A stretch of 64,000 nucleotides of DNA from Mycetohabitans rhizoxinica HKI 454. Lineage in GTDB: Bacteria > Pseudomonadota > Gammaproteobacteria > Burkholderiales > Burkholderiaceae. Positions 56,684-64,000 of the stretch are shown piece by piece. Position numbers and translations under genes: made by a program. The notes below the pieces were generated by a model. The model was not told the DNA's origin, made no database searches, and worked only from the letters and a program-made list of their open reading frames with translations. The stretch is from NCBI RefSeq assembly GCF_000198775.1, contig NC_014722.1, forward strand, positions 2,486,080 through 2,550,079. Reading direction: 5' to 3'. Position 1 is the stretch's first letter, and each line of letters begins with the position of its first letter.

Positions 56684-57874
56684 TCAGGCGCCGTTGCCCA
56701 CTACCGCGACGGCAGGCACCTTGCCGTTGCGCGCGTCTGCGACCTGTCGGGGTTGTAATACCACACCGTTATGGTTGTCCCACGTATTGCTCACAAACGT
56801 GATGACTGACGCAATTTCAACATCGCTTAACGTCGGGCCCCATGCCGGCATTTGTCCCTTCCCGTTCAGCACGAGGTCCAAGTGTCCGGCAATCGGGCCT
56901 TTGACGACCGCGCTGCCGTCAAGCGCCGGGAACGGCCCCGTGCCCTTGCCGCTCGGTTGATGGCAAACCGCGCAGTTGGCCGCATACACTTTTGCGCCTT
57001 GCTCCTTCAGTTCATCCATCGTGTACATTTTGTTCGGCTCATTGGCCGACGCGCTCATTTTCTTTTGCTCATCAGCGACCCATTTCGCATAGTCGTCTGC
57101 GCTCTTGACTTCGACGACGACCGGCATATACGCGTGCTCTTTACCACACAGCTCGGTGCAGAAACCCCGGTACGTCCCGACCTTTTCGGCCTTGAACCAC
57201 GTTTCGCGTGTAAAGCCGGGGATCGCGTCTTGCTTGACACCGAACGCAGGCACGTACCACGAGTGCACGACATCTGCGGCAGTCGTGATGATCCGGATTT
57301 TCTGGCCCACCGGCACAACGAGCGGATAATCGACTTCCTGCAGATAGGTATCGGAAATCGGCTCCTTGCCGTTGATCATCGAGCGTGGCGTCGTCAGCGT
57401 CGATAAAAAGCTGATGCCCTCACCCGGCCCCTTCACATAGTCATAGCCCCATTTCCATTGGTAGCCGGTGACCTTGACCGTCAAGTCCGCGTTAGAGGTG
57501 TCTTTCATCGCGACCACCGCCTTCGTCGCAGGCAGCGCCATCAACACGACGATCAAGAACGGCACGACGGTCCAAATGATTTCGACGGTGGTGCTTTCGT
57601 GAAAGTGAGCAGGTTTGAAGCCTTTCGATTTGCGATGCACGATGATCGAATAGCACATCACGCCAAACACGCCGACAAAGATCACCGCACAGATGATCAG
57701 CATCATCGTATGCAAGCCGTAAAGCTCCTCGGCGATCTTGGTGACGGGCGGCTGGAAATTCAGTTGATTGACCGCCGGGCCACCCGGCGCATCATTGATC
57801 GCCTGGGCCGTGCCTGCGACGAGCCACGTACTCGCGGCAAGCATGCCCGCGAAGGCTCGCTTGATTGTTTTCAT
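56684..57874 (-). CDS. ctaC: Cytochrome c oxidase subunit II fused to cytochrome c (caa3 type)
   Basis: The 396-residue subunit accepts electrons from cytochrome c. A signal peptide, two helices and the CuA domain (HSWYVPAFGVKQD, CTELCGKEHAYMPV) are followed at about 305-390 by a class I cytochrome c with CAVCH and the axial Met in GQMPAWGP. The fusion makes this a caa3-type oxidase. AAGGAAG precedes ATG 57874. It is first of the operon ctaC-ctaD-small proteins-ctaE. Confidence 0.96.
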   Translation of the reverse strand: MKTIKRAFAGMLAASTWLVAGTAQAINDAPGGPAVNQLNFQPPVTKIAEELYGLHTMMLIICAVIFVGVFGVMCYSIIVHRKSKGFKPAHFHESTTVEIIWTVVPFLIVVLMALPATKAVVAMKDTSNADLTVKVTGYQWKWGYDYVKGPGEGISFLSTLTTPRSMINGKEPISDTYLQEVDYPLVVPVGQKIRIITTAADVVHSWYVPAFGVKQDAIPGFTRETWFKAEKVGTYRGFCTELCGKEHAYMPVVVEVKSADDYAKWVADEQKKMSASANEPNKMYTMDELKEQGAKVYAANCAVCHQPSGKGTGPFPALDGSAVVKGPIAGHLDLVLNGKGQMPAWGPTLSDVEIASVITFVSNTWDNHNGVVLQPRQVADARNGKVPAVAVVGNGA

Positions 57875-57891
57875 AGCTTCCTTACCCAAAA

Positions 57892-58413
57892 TTACCATTC
57901 AGACTCGCCTTCCGCCCTGCTGCCCCGGTGCCCGCACGACGTGCACTGCTTGAGCCACGCGCGCAATTCGCGTGCAAACTCGGCGCGATGCTCGAACGCA
58001 AGATGCCGCCCAACCGATACCGACACCCGACCCGATGCCACGGTCACGCATTGGCGCGGCTCGCGTCCCGGCTCGATCCGAACCCAGCACGGATTGAACT
58101 CGAACTGCGTGACGCTGCCGGCGCTCACCCGTCGGATCAAAAGATGGTCCGGGCACAGACGGATGTATTCGTAATCGACCGCATGGCGCGCGTAAATGAT
58201 GAACGCGACACCTACCGCGAGGAGTTCGATGCCCGTAAAAGGCAGCACCAGCCACGCGCCGCTGAGCGCGACGGCCAGTCCAATCGAGCAGGATACCAGC
58301 ACGAGCAACAAGTAGAAGCAAACGAACTGACGCGGAGACGCCGAACAGTTGCGCCGCTGCATCCAGTCCTTCAACACCGGACCGGAATCGGTTGGCCATG
58401 TCATTGCCTCCAT
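57892..58413 (-). CDS. DUF2244 membrane protein
   Basis: The 173-residue protein has two adjacent helices (VCFYLLLVLVSCSIGLAVAL and LVLPFTGIELLAVGVAFIIY) followed by a soluble domain with CPDHLLIRRVSAGSVTQFEF, the DUF2244 pattern. It lies 18 bp before ctaC and is likely co-transcribed; function unknown. AGGAG precedes ATG 58413. The 231 bp upstream to the methyltransferase gene show no gene. Confidence 0.85.
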   Translation of the reverse strand: MEAMTWPTDSGPVLKDWMQRRNCSASPRQFVCFYLLLVLVSCSIGLAVALSGAWLVLPFTGIELLAVGVAFIIYARHAVDYEYIRLCPDHLLIRRVSAGSVTQFEFNPCWVRIEPGREPRQCVTVASGRVSVSVGRHLAFEHRAEFARELRAWLKQCTSCGHRGSRAEGESEW

Positions 58414-58644
58414 CGCCGCTCCTCGTGCTACGTGCCCATCGCCCCCATAGTGCGGACCCCCAAGCGACAAACTGACGCATTATAGGCGGGTTCATGGTCA
58501 TCCACAAGCAACGCCAAACCGGCTCGAACCTTTGCCCGACAAGCCTCTGCGCCATTTTGACGCAGTTTGCGACAGTCATTTTCAGCAGCGATTTCCGGGA
58601 TAACGAAGTATCGGTCCCGCCGCCCACGCGCGCATGCCGATGCA

Positions 58645-59703
58645 TCAGAAAGACATCCTGCGCGCACCGCGCGACATATGGCCGATCTCGTCGACGCGGA
58701 CGATGCCATGGCCTTCAGGCGTCACGCGAGCCACGGCCTTCCACGCATGACCGTAGACCACCTCAAAGGTGAGCGGTATCGTGCCGTCGGGCTGCCGTTG
58801 CGCTTCCAGCGCGTCGAGCAGGCGACGATACATGCCGCGCGAAATCAGGCCGCGCGACACATCGGCGCGCGCGTCGCCGCGCCGCGCACTCTGCGGTGGC
58901 ATTGCCCCCCAGCGGTGCACATCGGCCAGCAGCGATTGCGGGGACGCGTACGTGACTGTGAGCGTCTCCATATCCATCACTGGAATCTCGAAGCCGCTGG
59001 CAACCAGCATGTCGCCGCAGTCATGCATATCGACAAAGTCGAGCACATGCTGCGCCGCGCCACCATCTGCGACCGCCCACGCCCTACGCAGCTCGCGCAG
59101 CGTATCAGGACCGAGCGTGGAGAACATCAGCAGCCCGCCAGTTTTCAGTACCCGCTGCCACTCGGGAAACACCCGGTCCGGACGCGCATGCCACTGCAGC
59201 GCCAAATTTGACCATAGCAAGTCAAAACACTCCGGCGCAAACGGCAGCGCGCCGAAGTCGGCCTGCACCCGGTCGCGCGGTCGAGCGCGGCCCGGCGCAA
59301 GATGACGCAATGCGGCCGGCAGCAGACGGCGCCAGCCGCCCGCTGGGGCGGGCTGCCCGGACGCCGCGTGGGCACCACCGCACCCCAACGCGTGCGCGGC
59401 GCCGAGCATCGCGCGCGATAGGTCCGCGCCATAGACGCTGGCCGGCGTGAAGCGCGCGCGCAGCGCATCGATGTCCTCGCCCGTGCCGCACCCCGCGTCG
59501 AGCACCCGCACCGGCTGCAGCTTGATGTACTGCAATCGCTCATGCATGCGCTGCGCGATCTCGCGCGGCAAGAACGCCACGTCACGAAATTGCGCGGCAC
59601 GACGATCAAAAATCTGCCTGAGCTGGCGCAACCCGGGAGCGCGCTGCGCATCCGTATCGGTGTCTTGGTCCGCCGGACGGTCGTGGTCGGTTGGCATGAG
59701 CAT
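58645..59703 (-). CDS. bioC: SAM-dependent methyltransferase, BioC-like (malonyl-ACP methyltransferase)
   Basis: The roughly 352-residue enzyme has the SAM motif VLDAGCGTGEDIDALRARF, ALPFAPECFDLLWSNLALQW and GGLLMFSTLGPDTLRELRRA, the pattern of BioC, which masks malonyl-ACP for pimelate synthesis in the biotin pathway. No other bio gene is beside it, so the name is by similarity. An Ala/Gly/Arg-rich insert lies between motifs (about 145-175). ATG 59703 or 59697 may be used. Divergent from comF. Confidence 0.78.
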   Translation of the reverse strand: MLMPTDHDRPADQDTDTDAQRAPGLRQLRQIFDRRAAQFRDVAFLPREIAQRMHERLQYIKLQPVRVLDAGCGTGEDIDALRARFTPASVYGADLSRAMLGAAHALGCGGAHAASGQPAPAGGWRRLLPAALRHLAPGRARPRDRVQADFGALPFAPECFDLLWSNLALQWHARPDRVFPEWQRVLKTGGLLMFSTLGPDTLRELRRAWAVADGGAAQHVLDFVDMHDCGDMLVASGFEIPVMDMETLTVTYASPQSLLADVHRWGAMPPQSARRGDARADVSRGLISRGMYRRLLDALEAQRQPDGTIPLTFEVVYGHAWKAVARVTPEGHGIVRVDEIGHMSRGARRMSF

Positions 59704-59770
59704 AGGCTTGCGGGAAGGGCCGCAGTATACTCGTTCGACCGCCCTAATCCAGTATCCGTTTCCGTTTCTG

Positions 59771-60649
59771 ATGAAGCAGTCTACCCCATTGCCCACGCCG
59801 GCCCGCGACCGTACATCCGTCAACGATCACAGCAGTGACCGACGGCGCAGCCACGCGCGGCCCGCCACGGCGGCAGTACGCATCGCCCACTCAAGCCATG
59901 CCCCCGGCGGGGCGCGTACCGGCCGCGGGCAGCGCCGCTGGGTAGCCAAGCTGCGCAGCTTATGCCACAGCGCTTGGCGCCATGCATTGCCGACGCAGTG
60001 CGCACTCTGTGGCAATTTGTCGCATGATGTACTGTGCGACGCTTGCGATGAAATTTACTGGAATGAAGCACGGCTACGCTGCCCGCGCTGCGCGCTGCCA
60101 CTGCCGCGCAACGTTGCAACGCATTGCTCGTTTTGCGTCCAGACACGACCGGCGTTCGACGCCACCGTGACGCTTGCCGACTATGCGCCGCCGCTCGACC
60201 AGTTGGTGGCCGACTTGAAATTTCGCTCCCGTATCGAGCTTGGACGCGATTTCGCGCGCCGGCTGGCACTCGCGTCGCAAGACCTGCCCGAGTTGCCCGA
60301 CGCATTGATCGCCGTACCACTTTCAGCGTCGAGGCTCTCGTCGCGCGGCTACAACCAGGCTTGGGAGATCGCACGTGTGCTCGCCCGGCGCCTCAGCGTG
60401 CGCGCCGATCCGCGCGCTGTCGTGCGTGTGCGCGACACCGGACAACAAGCGCTGCTCGGCACAACCGCCCGGCACGCGAATCTGGCTGGCGCGTTCGCGC
60501 TGCGCAAGACGGTCCGCGGCCAACACGTGGGCATCGTGGACGACGTGATGACATCTGGGACAACGCTCGATACGCTTGCGCGAATGCTCAAGGATGCCGG
60601 CGCGCGACGCGTCACCAATTTCGTCGCACTGCGCACGCCGCGCGCGTAA
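59771..60649 (+). CDS. comF: ComF-family phosphoribosyltransferase-like protein
   Basis: The 292-residue protein has a zinc finger (CALCG, CDACDEIY, CPRCALPLP, HCSFC) after a basic N-terminal leader of about 70 residues, and a C-terminal PRT fold with GYNQAWEIARVLARRL and the PRPP loop HVGIVDDVMTSGTTLDT. ComF acts in uptake of transforming DNA in naturally competent bacteria. The long leader is unusual, so a later start is possible. Confidence 0.9.
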   Translation: MKQSTPLPTPARDRTSVNDHSSDRRRSHARPATAAVRIAHSSHAPGGARTGRGQRRWVAKLRSLCHSAWRHALPTQCALCGNLSHDVLCDACDEIYWNEARLRCPRCALPLPRNVATHCSFCVQTRPAFDATVTLADYAPPLDQLVADLKFRSRIELGRDFARRLALASQDLPELPDALIAVPLSASRLSSRGYNQAWEIARVLARRLSVRADPRAVVRVRDTGQQALLGTTARHANLAGAFALRKTVRGQHVGIVDDVMTSGTTLDTLARMLKDAGARRVTNFVALRTPRA

Positions 60650-60725
60650 TCGGCCCCAAGCGGCCACGATCACGACCGGCGCTCGTGCGTCGATGCCCAC
60701 GCCAGCCACCTCATTGACCCATTCC

Positions 60726-61196
60726 ATGTTTAACGTCGTTCTAGTCGAACCCGAGATTCCGCCGAACACCGGCAACATCATTCGCCTATGCGCGAATACC
60801 GGCGCCACGCTGCACCTGGTCGAGCCGCTGGGCTTTCCACTGGACGACGCGAAGATGCGCCGCGCCGGTCTCGATTATCACGAATACGCGCAGATGCGCG
60901 TGCACCAGGACTGGAGCACACTGCTCGCCACGCAGCAGCCCGACCCAGCCCGGATGTTCGCCTTCACGACCCGTGGCTCGTCGATGTTTGGAGACCGCGC
61001 GTTCCAACCCGGCGATTGGTTTGTCTTCGGCGCCGAAACGCGGGGCCTGTGCGACACAGTGCTGCAGCACTTTGCCGTCGACCAGCGCGTACGTCTGCCG
61101 ATGCGGGCAGGCAACCGCAGCCTGAACCTGTCCAATACGGTGGCCGTTGTGGTGTTCGAGGCGTGGCGGCAGCATGGCTTCGAGGGCGGCACCTAA
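60726..61196 (+). CDS. trmL: tRNA (cytidine(34)-2'-O)-methyltransferase
   Basis: The 156-residue SPOUT enzyme methylates the wobble base of tRNA-Leu. It begins MFNVVLVEPEIPPNTGNIIR and carries FVFGAETRGLC and the knot motif RSLNLSNTVAVVVFEAWRQ. ATG 60726 gives the standard start. It follows comF by 76 bp and converges with gpsA. Confidence 0.95.
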   Translation: MFNVVLVEPEIPPNTGNIIRLCANTGATLHLVEPLGFPLDDAKMRRAGLDYHEYAQMRVHQDWSTLLATQQPDPARMFAFTTRGSSMFGDRAFQPGDWFVFGAETRGLCDTVLQHFAVDQRVRLPMRAGNRSLNLSNTVAVVVFEAWRQHGFEGGT

Positions 61197-61328
61197 ACGG
61201 CACGATGGTCCGCACCGTTGTCCCGGCTGCTCGCCTAGAACCTCGTGGTCCATGAATGCAAGCACGCAGCACACGCTGATGGCCCTTAGCATGCTGTGCC
61301 GGCAGACGAGCATCGCGGCCGCCGCCGT

Positions 61329-62333
61329 TTAACGCGTCTCGGCCTTCACCTCCCGCCGCAACAGCGCGTCGACCGCGGCGCGAGGCGCTACGCCGTCGAA
61401 CAGCACGCCACAGACGGCTTCGGTAATCGGCATCTCGATCCCATGCTGCCGCGCGATGGCCAATACCGCGCGCGCGCATCGCACCCCTTCGGCGACATGC
61501 CCCAACGCGGCTAGGATCTCGCCCAGCGCGCGTCCGGCTGCCAGTTGGAAACCCACAGTGCGGTTGCGCGACAGATCCCCAGTCGCGGTCAGGATCAGAT
61601 CACCCAGCCCGGTCAGACCGGTAAAGGTATCGTACCGTCCACCGAGCGCGACGCCCAATCGCGTCATTTCCGCCAGCCCGCGCGTGATCAGCGCAGCCCG
61701 CGCATTCAGACCCAGTCCGAGCCCGTCGGCAATGCCGGTGGCAATTGCTAGCACATTCTTGACCGCACCGCCCACCTCGACGCCGACGACATCGTCTCCC
61801 GTATAGACGCGCATCGAGCCATGGTGGAATGCATCGACGGTGCGCCGCTGGCATTCGGCGCTCGCGCTGGCGATGGTCAGCGCGACGGGCAGGCCCTGGG
61901 CCACTTCCCGCGCGAAGCTCGGGCCGGACAGCGCGCCGCAACTCGGGGGCGCGCCTAGCACATCGGCAACGAGTTGATGCGGCAGATGCATCGTGTCTAC
62001 ATCGAAGCCCTTACACAACCAAACAAGGTGTGCCGGTACGTGGCCCGTATCGCGCATCGCGGTGCAGGCGGCGGCCAGCCCCGCGACCGGCGTGCCAAGC
62101 ACGCACAGCGCATCGTGCGCAAGCGCATGCTGCAACGCGATCTCCAGGTCGGACTCGTAGCACAGTGCGGGGTCCAACGCGATGCCTGGCAGGTAGCGGC
62201 GATTCTCGCGCGCGGCAGCAAGGTCGGCCACGAGGGCCGGATCGCGGGCCCACAGCAGCGTATCATGGCGCTGCGCAAGGTGACTGGCCAGCGCGGTGCC
62301 CCACGCACCGGCGCCGAGTACGGCAACTTTCAT
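61329..62333 (-). CDS. gpsA: Glycerol-3-phosphate dehydrogenase [NAD(P)+]
   Basis: The 334-residue enzyme reduces DHAP to sn-glycerol 3-phosphate for phospholipid synthesis. The dinucleotide motif [10 protein letters not shown] is at residues 7-16; [20 protein letters not shown], the catalytic Lys in [20 protein letters not shown] and GLAEMTRLG follow. ATG 62333 has GAGGTG upstream. It lies behind secB, the usual secB-gpsA order. Confidence 0.96.
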   Translation of the reverse strand: MKVAVLGAGAWGTALASHLAQRHDTLLWARDPALVADLAAARENRRYLPGIALDPALCYESDLEIALQHALAHDALCVLGTPVAGLAAACTAMRDTGHVPAHLVWLCKGFDVDTMHLPHQLVADVLGAPPSCGALSGPSFAREVAQGLPVALTIASASAECQRRTVDAFHHGSMRVYTGDDVVGVEVGGAVKNVLAIATGIADGLGLGLNARAALITRGLAEMTRLGVALGGRYDTFTGLTGLGDLILTATGDLSRNRTVGFQLAAGRALGEILAALGHVAEGVRCARAVLAIARQHGIEMPITEAVCGVLFDGVAPRAAVDALLRREVKAETR

Positions 62334-62424
62334 TGCCAGCACCTCACATCAGCAACATCGTTGCAATCCGTCCAGATAGTCGGTTCCACGGCGATCGGCT
62401 GTGCGTCGCTCATCTGCACCGCGT

Positions 62425-62910
62425 TCAGTGCGTAGTCGCGGAGCCTTCGTTGGCCGCGCCGTTACCTGGCTGGTCATTGACCTGCGCCAGCCGCTGCTCG
62501 TACAGCGCCTGAAAGTTGATTTCGGCCAAGTGGATAGGTGGGAAGCCGGCACGGGTGATCGCATCGGCGATGTTTGAGCGCAGGTACGGAAAAATAATCG
62601 TCGGGCATGCGATGCCGATCAGCGGATCGATCTGCTCGTTCGGAATGTTGCGTATATCGAAGATGCCAGCTTGCTTGGCCTCGATCAGGAAAGCCACCTT
62701 GGTGGCGACCTTTGCCGTCACGGTGCCCGTCACGATCACCTCGAACACGCCGTCAGCAAGCCGCTCCGCCTTAACGTCGACTTCGACTTCAACACTGGGC
62801 ATCTCCTGCTCCAGGAAGATTGCCGGCGAATTCGGCTGCTCGAGCGACAAATCCTTCAAATAAATGCGCTGGATGTTGAAGAACGGCTGGTTGTTCTGCT
62901 GGTCGGACAT
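62425..62910 (-). CDS. secB: Protein-export chaperone SecB
   Basis: The 161-residue tetrameric chaperone keeps precursors unfolded for SecA. It starts [20 protein letters not shown] and has [38 protein letters not shown] and [26 protein letters not shown] precedes ATG 62910. It follows grxC in the rhodanese-grxC-secB-gpsA run. Confidence 0.97.
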   Translation of the reverse strand: MSDQQNNQPFFNIQRIYLKDLSLEQPNSPAIFLEQEMPSVEVEVDVKAERLADGVFEVIVTGTVTAKVATKVAFLIEAKQAGIFDIRNIPNEQIDPLIGIACPTIIFPYLRSNIADAITRAGFPPIHLAEINFQALYEQRLAQVNDQPGNGAANEGSATTH

Positions 62911-63012
62911 GAACTTTCCTTCGGTGAAAGGGGCAAGTGCACACGGCATCGAGCCGCCGCACGTCGCCCGAATGGCGCGGCCCAGCGAACGGGGCGCGCG
63001 CGTATAACGGCC

Positions 63013-63036
63013 TGCCGACGCCGCAAGGCGTCGGCA
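63013..63036 (-). other. Strong hairpin between grxC and secB
   Basis: TGCCGACGCC and GGCGTCGGCA form a perfect ten-pair stem with a four-base loop in the 149-bp gap between grxC and secB. No T-run follows on either strand, so it is not a typical terminator. It may be an RNA-processing or stability element. Confidence 0.5.
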
Positions 63037-63059
63037 AAGGTCTCGTGCTCAGACAGACG

Positions 63060-63335
63060 TCAGACTGCCTCGAGCAGCGACATCAGCCCGCCGGCACGGT
63101 CGAGCGCGGACAGGTCATCGTAGCCGCCGACGTGGGTCTGGCCGATGAAGACTTGCGGCACTGTACGCCGGCCAGTGCGCTCCATCATTTCCGCCCGACG
63201 CTCAGGATCACGATCGATCAGCACTTTCTCGATGTGCTCGACGCCGCGCGACCTCAACAGACGCTCGGCCATCTGGCAATACGGACAGACCTGCGTGCTG
63301 TACATTACCACCTTGCTCATTTCCACCTTGCTCAT
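63060..63335 (-). CDS. grxC: Glutaredoxin 3
   Basis: The 91-residue thiol-disulphide oxidoreductase has the active site CPYC in MYSTQVCPYCQMAERLL, and the GSH-binding TVPQVFIGQTHVGGYDDL. A 15-bp duplication at the 5' end gives two start sites, MSKVE and MSKVV (63335 and 63320), each behind a usable ribosome site. The stop of the upstream rhodanese gene overlaps ATG 63335 as ATGA. Confidence 0.95.
   Translation of the reverse strand: MSKVEMSKVVMYSTQVCPYCQMAERLLRSRGVEHIEKVLIDRDPERRAEMMERTGRRTVPQVFIGQTHVGGYDDLSALDRAGGLMSLLEAV
63306..63335 (-). repeat. 15-bp tandem duplication at the grxC start
   Basis: ATGAGCAAGGTGGAA is followed at once by ATGAGCAAGGTGGTA, a duplication with one mismatch that doubles both start codon and Shine-Dalgarno-like AAGGTGG. 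Confidence 0.9.
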
Positions 63336-63751
63336 TTCGCCGCTCCTTGCTTGACGACCGGCATGCCGGACTGCCGCCACGCGTTGACGCCGCCTTGCAA
63401 CGTGAACACTTGCGCGTAGCCGGCCTCCTTTAGCACATTCTGCGCCCTGGCTGAATGCCCGCCGTTTTGGCAGACTAGCAGCACTGGCGTGCTCTTGTTC
63501 TTGGCCACCTGTGCAACTTTACTCTTCAACTCATCAAACGGCAGATGACGCGCTTGCGGCAGGTGGCCCTGCGCGAATTCATCGGCACCACGCAGGTCGA
63601 TGACGACCGCATTGCGGCGGTTGATCAGTTGCGTGGCGTCCGCGGCGGACAGGCCGCGGTCGCGCCGCGTGATGACCGGCCACAGCAGCAGTCCCCCGGA
63701 GATGAGGGCAATGGCGATCAATACAAGGTTGGCTGGCTCGGTGAAAAATTT
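63332..63751 (-). CDS. Membrane-anchored rhodanese-like protein
   Basis: The 139-residue protein has an N-terminal helix (LVLIAIALISGGLLLWPVIT) and a rhodanese domain with VVIDLRGADEFAQGHLPQAR and the active-site loop VCQNGGHSARAQN holding the catalytic Cys. It transfers sulphur from an unknown donor. GTG 63751 is the probable start, since no ATG fits; another GTG lies six codons upstream. It precedes grxC with an ATGA overlap. Confidence 0.9.
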   Translation of the reverse strand, partial: KFFTEPANLVLIAIALISGGLLLWPVITRRDRGLSAADATQLINRRNAVVIDLRGADEFAQGHLPQARHLPFDELKSKVAQVAKNKSTPVLLVCQNGGHSARAQNVLKEAGYAQVFTLQGGVNAWRQSGMPVVKQGAAK

Positions 63752-63877
63752 CACGGATGGAATTCGCACAAAGAAAACAATCCGACATTATAAAATATCC
63801 GTCCGATGCACTGACGTGCGCCATTGGATCGGCGTGCGCCGGCGGCTTACCGCTTCCTGACTACCGTTGACATTGAC

Positions 63878-64000
63878 ATGTACAAGCTCGTCCTCATCCG
63901 CCACGGCGAATCGACGTGGAACAAGGAAAACCGCTTCACTGGCTGGGTCGACGTCGACCTCACCGACAAAGGCGCGGCCGAAGCGCGGCAAGCCGGCGTG
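63878..64000 (+). CDS. gpmA: 2,3-bisphosphoglycerate-dependent phosphoglycerate mutase, N-terminal part
   Basis: The first 41 codons of a gene cut by the window end. [20 protein letters not shown] contains the phospho-His motif LIRHGES, and [20 protein letters not shown] follows, the unmistakable start of GpmA. It interconverts 3- and 2-phosphoglycerate in glycolysis. It is divergent from the rhodanese gene. Confidence 0.96.
   Translation, partial: MYKLVLIRHGESTWNKENRFTGWVDVDLTDKGAAEARQAGV

Overview
The window is GC-rich, densely coded DNA from a betaproteobacterium of the Burkholderiaceae. The evidence is gene content and order: ssb/MFS/uvrA, kdsD-kdsC-lptCAB-rpoN-hpf-ptsN-hprK-rapZ, ispE/tRNA-Gln/prs/rplY/pth, and a caa3-type cytochrome oxidase cluster. 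The unusual number of decayed genes beside intact housekeeping genes suggests a host-associated lineage with a shrinking genome; the endofungal genus Mycetohabitans (Burkholderia rhizoxinica group) is my best guess, an inference only. There are no rRNA genes, prophage or CRISPR arrays. One tRNA (Gln, TTG) and one complete mobile element (a group IIC intron) are present.

Layout. 1-2.7 kb: start of an MFS exporter, an EcsC-family protein, an HSL-type esterase and a small secreted protein. 2.8-4.7 kb: a group II intron inserted directly behind the ssb terminator. 4.7-15.6 kb: ssb, MFS, uvrA, AI-2E permease, purU, Nudix hydrolase, LysE remnant, apt, Kef-type antiporter. 15.7-25 kb: Kdo and LPS-transport genes (kdsD, kdsC, lptC, lptA, lptB) running into rpoN, hpf and the nitrogen-PTS group ptsN, hprK, rapZ. 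25-33.3 kb: mutY (frameshifted), mutM, a TPR protein, lolB (frameshifted), ispE, tRNA-Gln, prs, rplY, pth. 33.3-38.7 kb: ferredoxin, coaD, rsmD, ftsY, amino-acid exporter, a glutathione-transferase remnant and an FAA hydrolase. 38.8-42.1 kb: a decayed accessory stretch (nitrate-reductase tail, broken ybiB, a 40-residue secreted-peptide ORF, a deleted NTF2-like gene) ending at pagL. 42.1-46.8 kb: rpoH behind a perfect CIRCE operator, then cydP-cydA-cydB-cydX for cytochrome bd. 46.8-48.9 kb: nagA debris and metQ. 49-58.4 kb: the aa3/caa3 oxidase cluster with heme A synthesis and assembly factors but no recognisable ctaG. 58.6-64 kb: BioC-like methyltransferase, comF, trmL, gpsA, secB, grxC, rhodanese and the start of gpmA.

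How the genes work together. Kdo synthesis and Lpt transport form one envelope operon, and LolB and PagL add further outer-membrane functions. The ptsN/hprK/rapZ group links phosphotransfer signalling to envelope and nitrogen metabolism near rpoN. Two terminal oxidases are encoded 2 kb apart.

Main points for a second look: the intron at a terminator; CIRCE (HrcA) control of rpoH; single-base indels in G/C runs breaking mutY, lolB, ybiB and nagA; missing ctaG; and a small secreted two-cysteine peptide gene with a perfect palindrome in its leader. I see no clear large novel system; the peptide gene is the nearest candidate.
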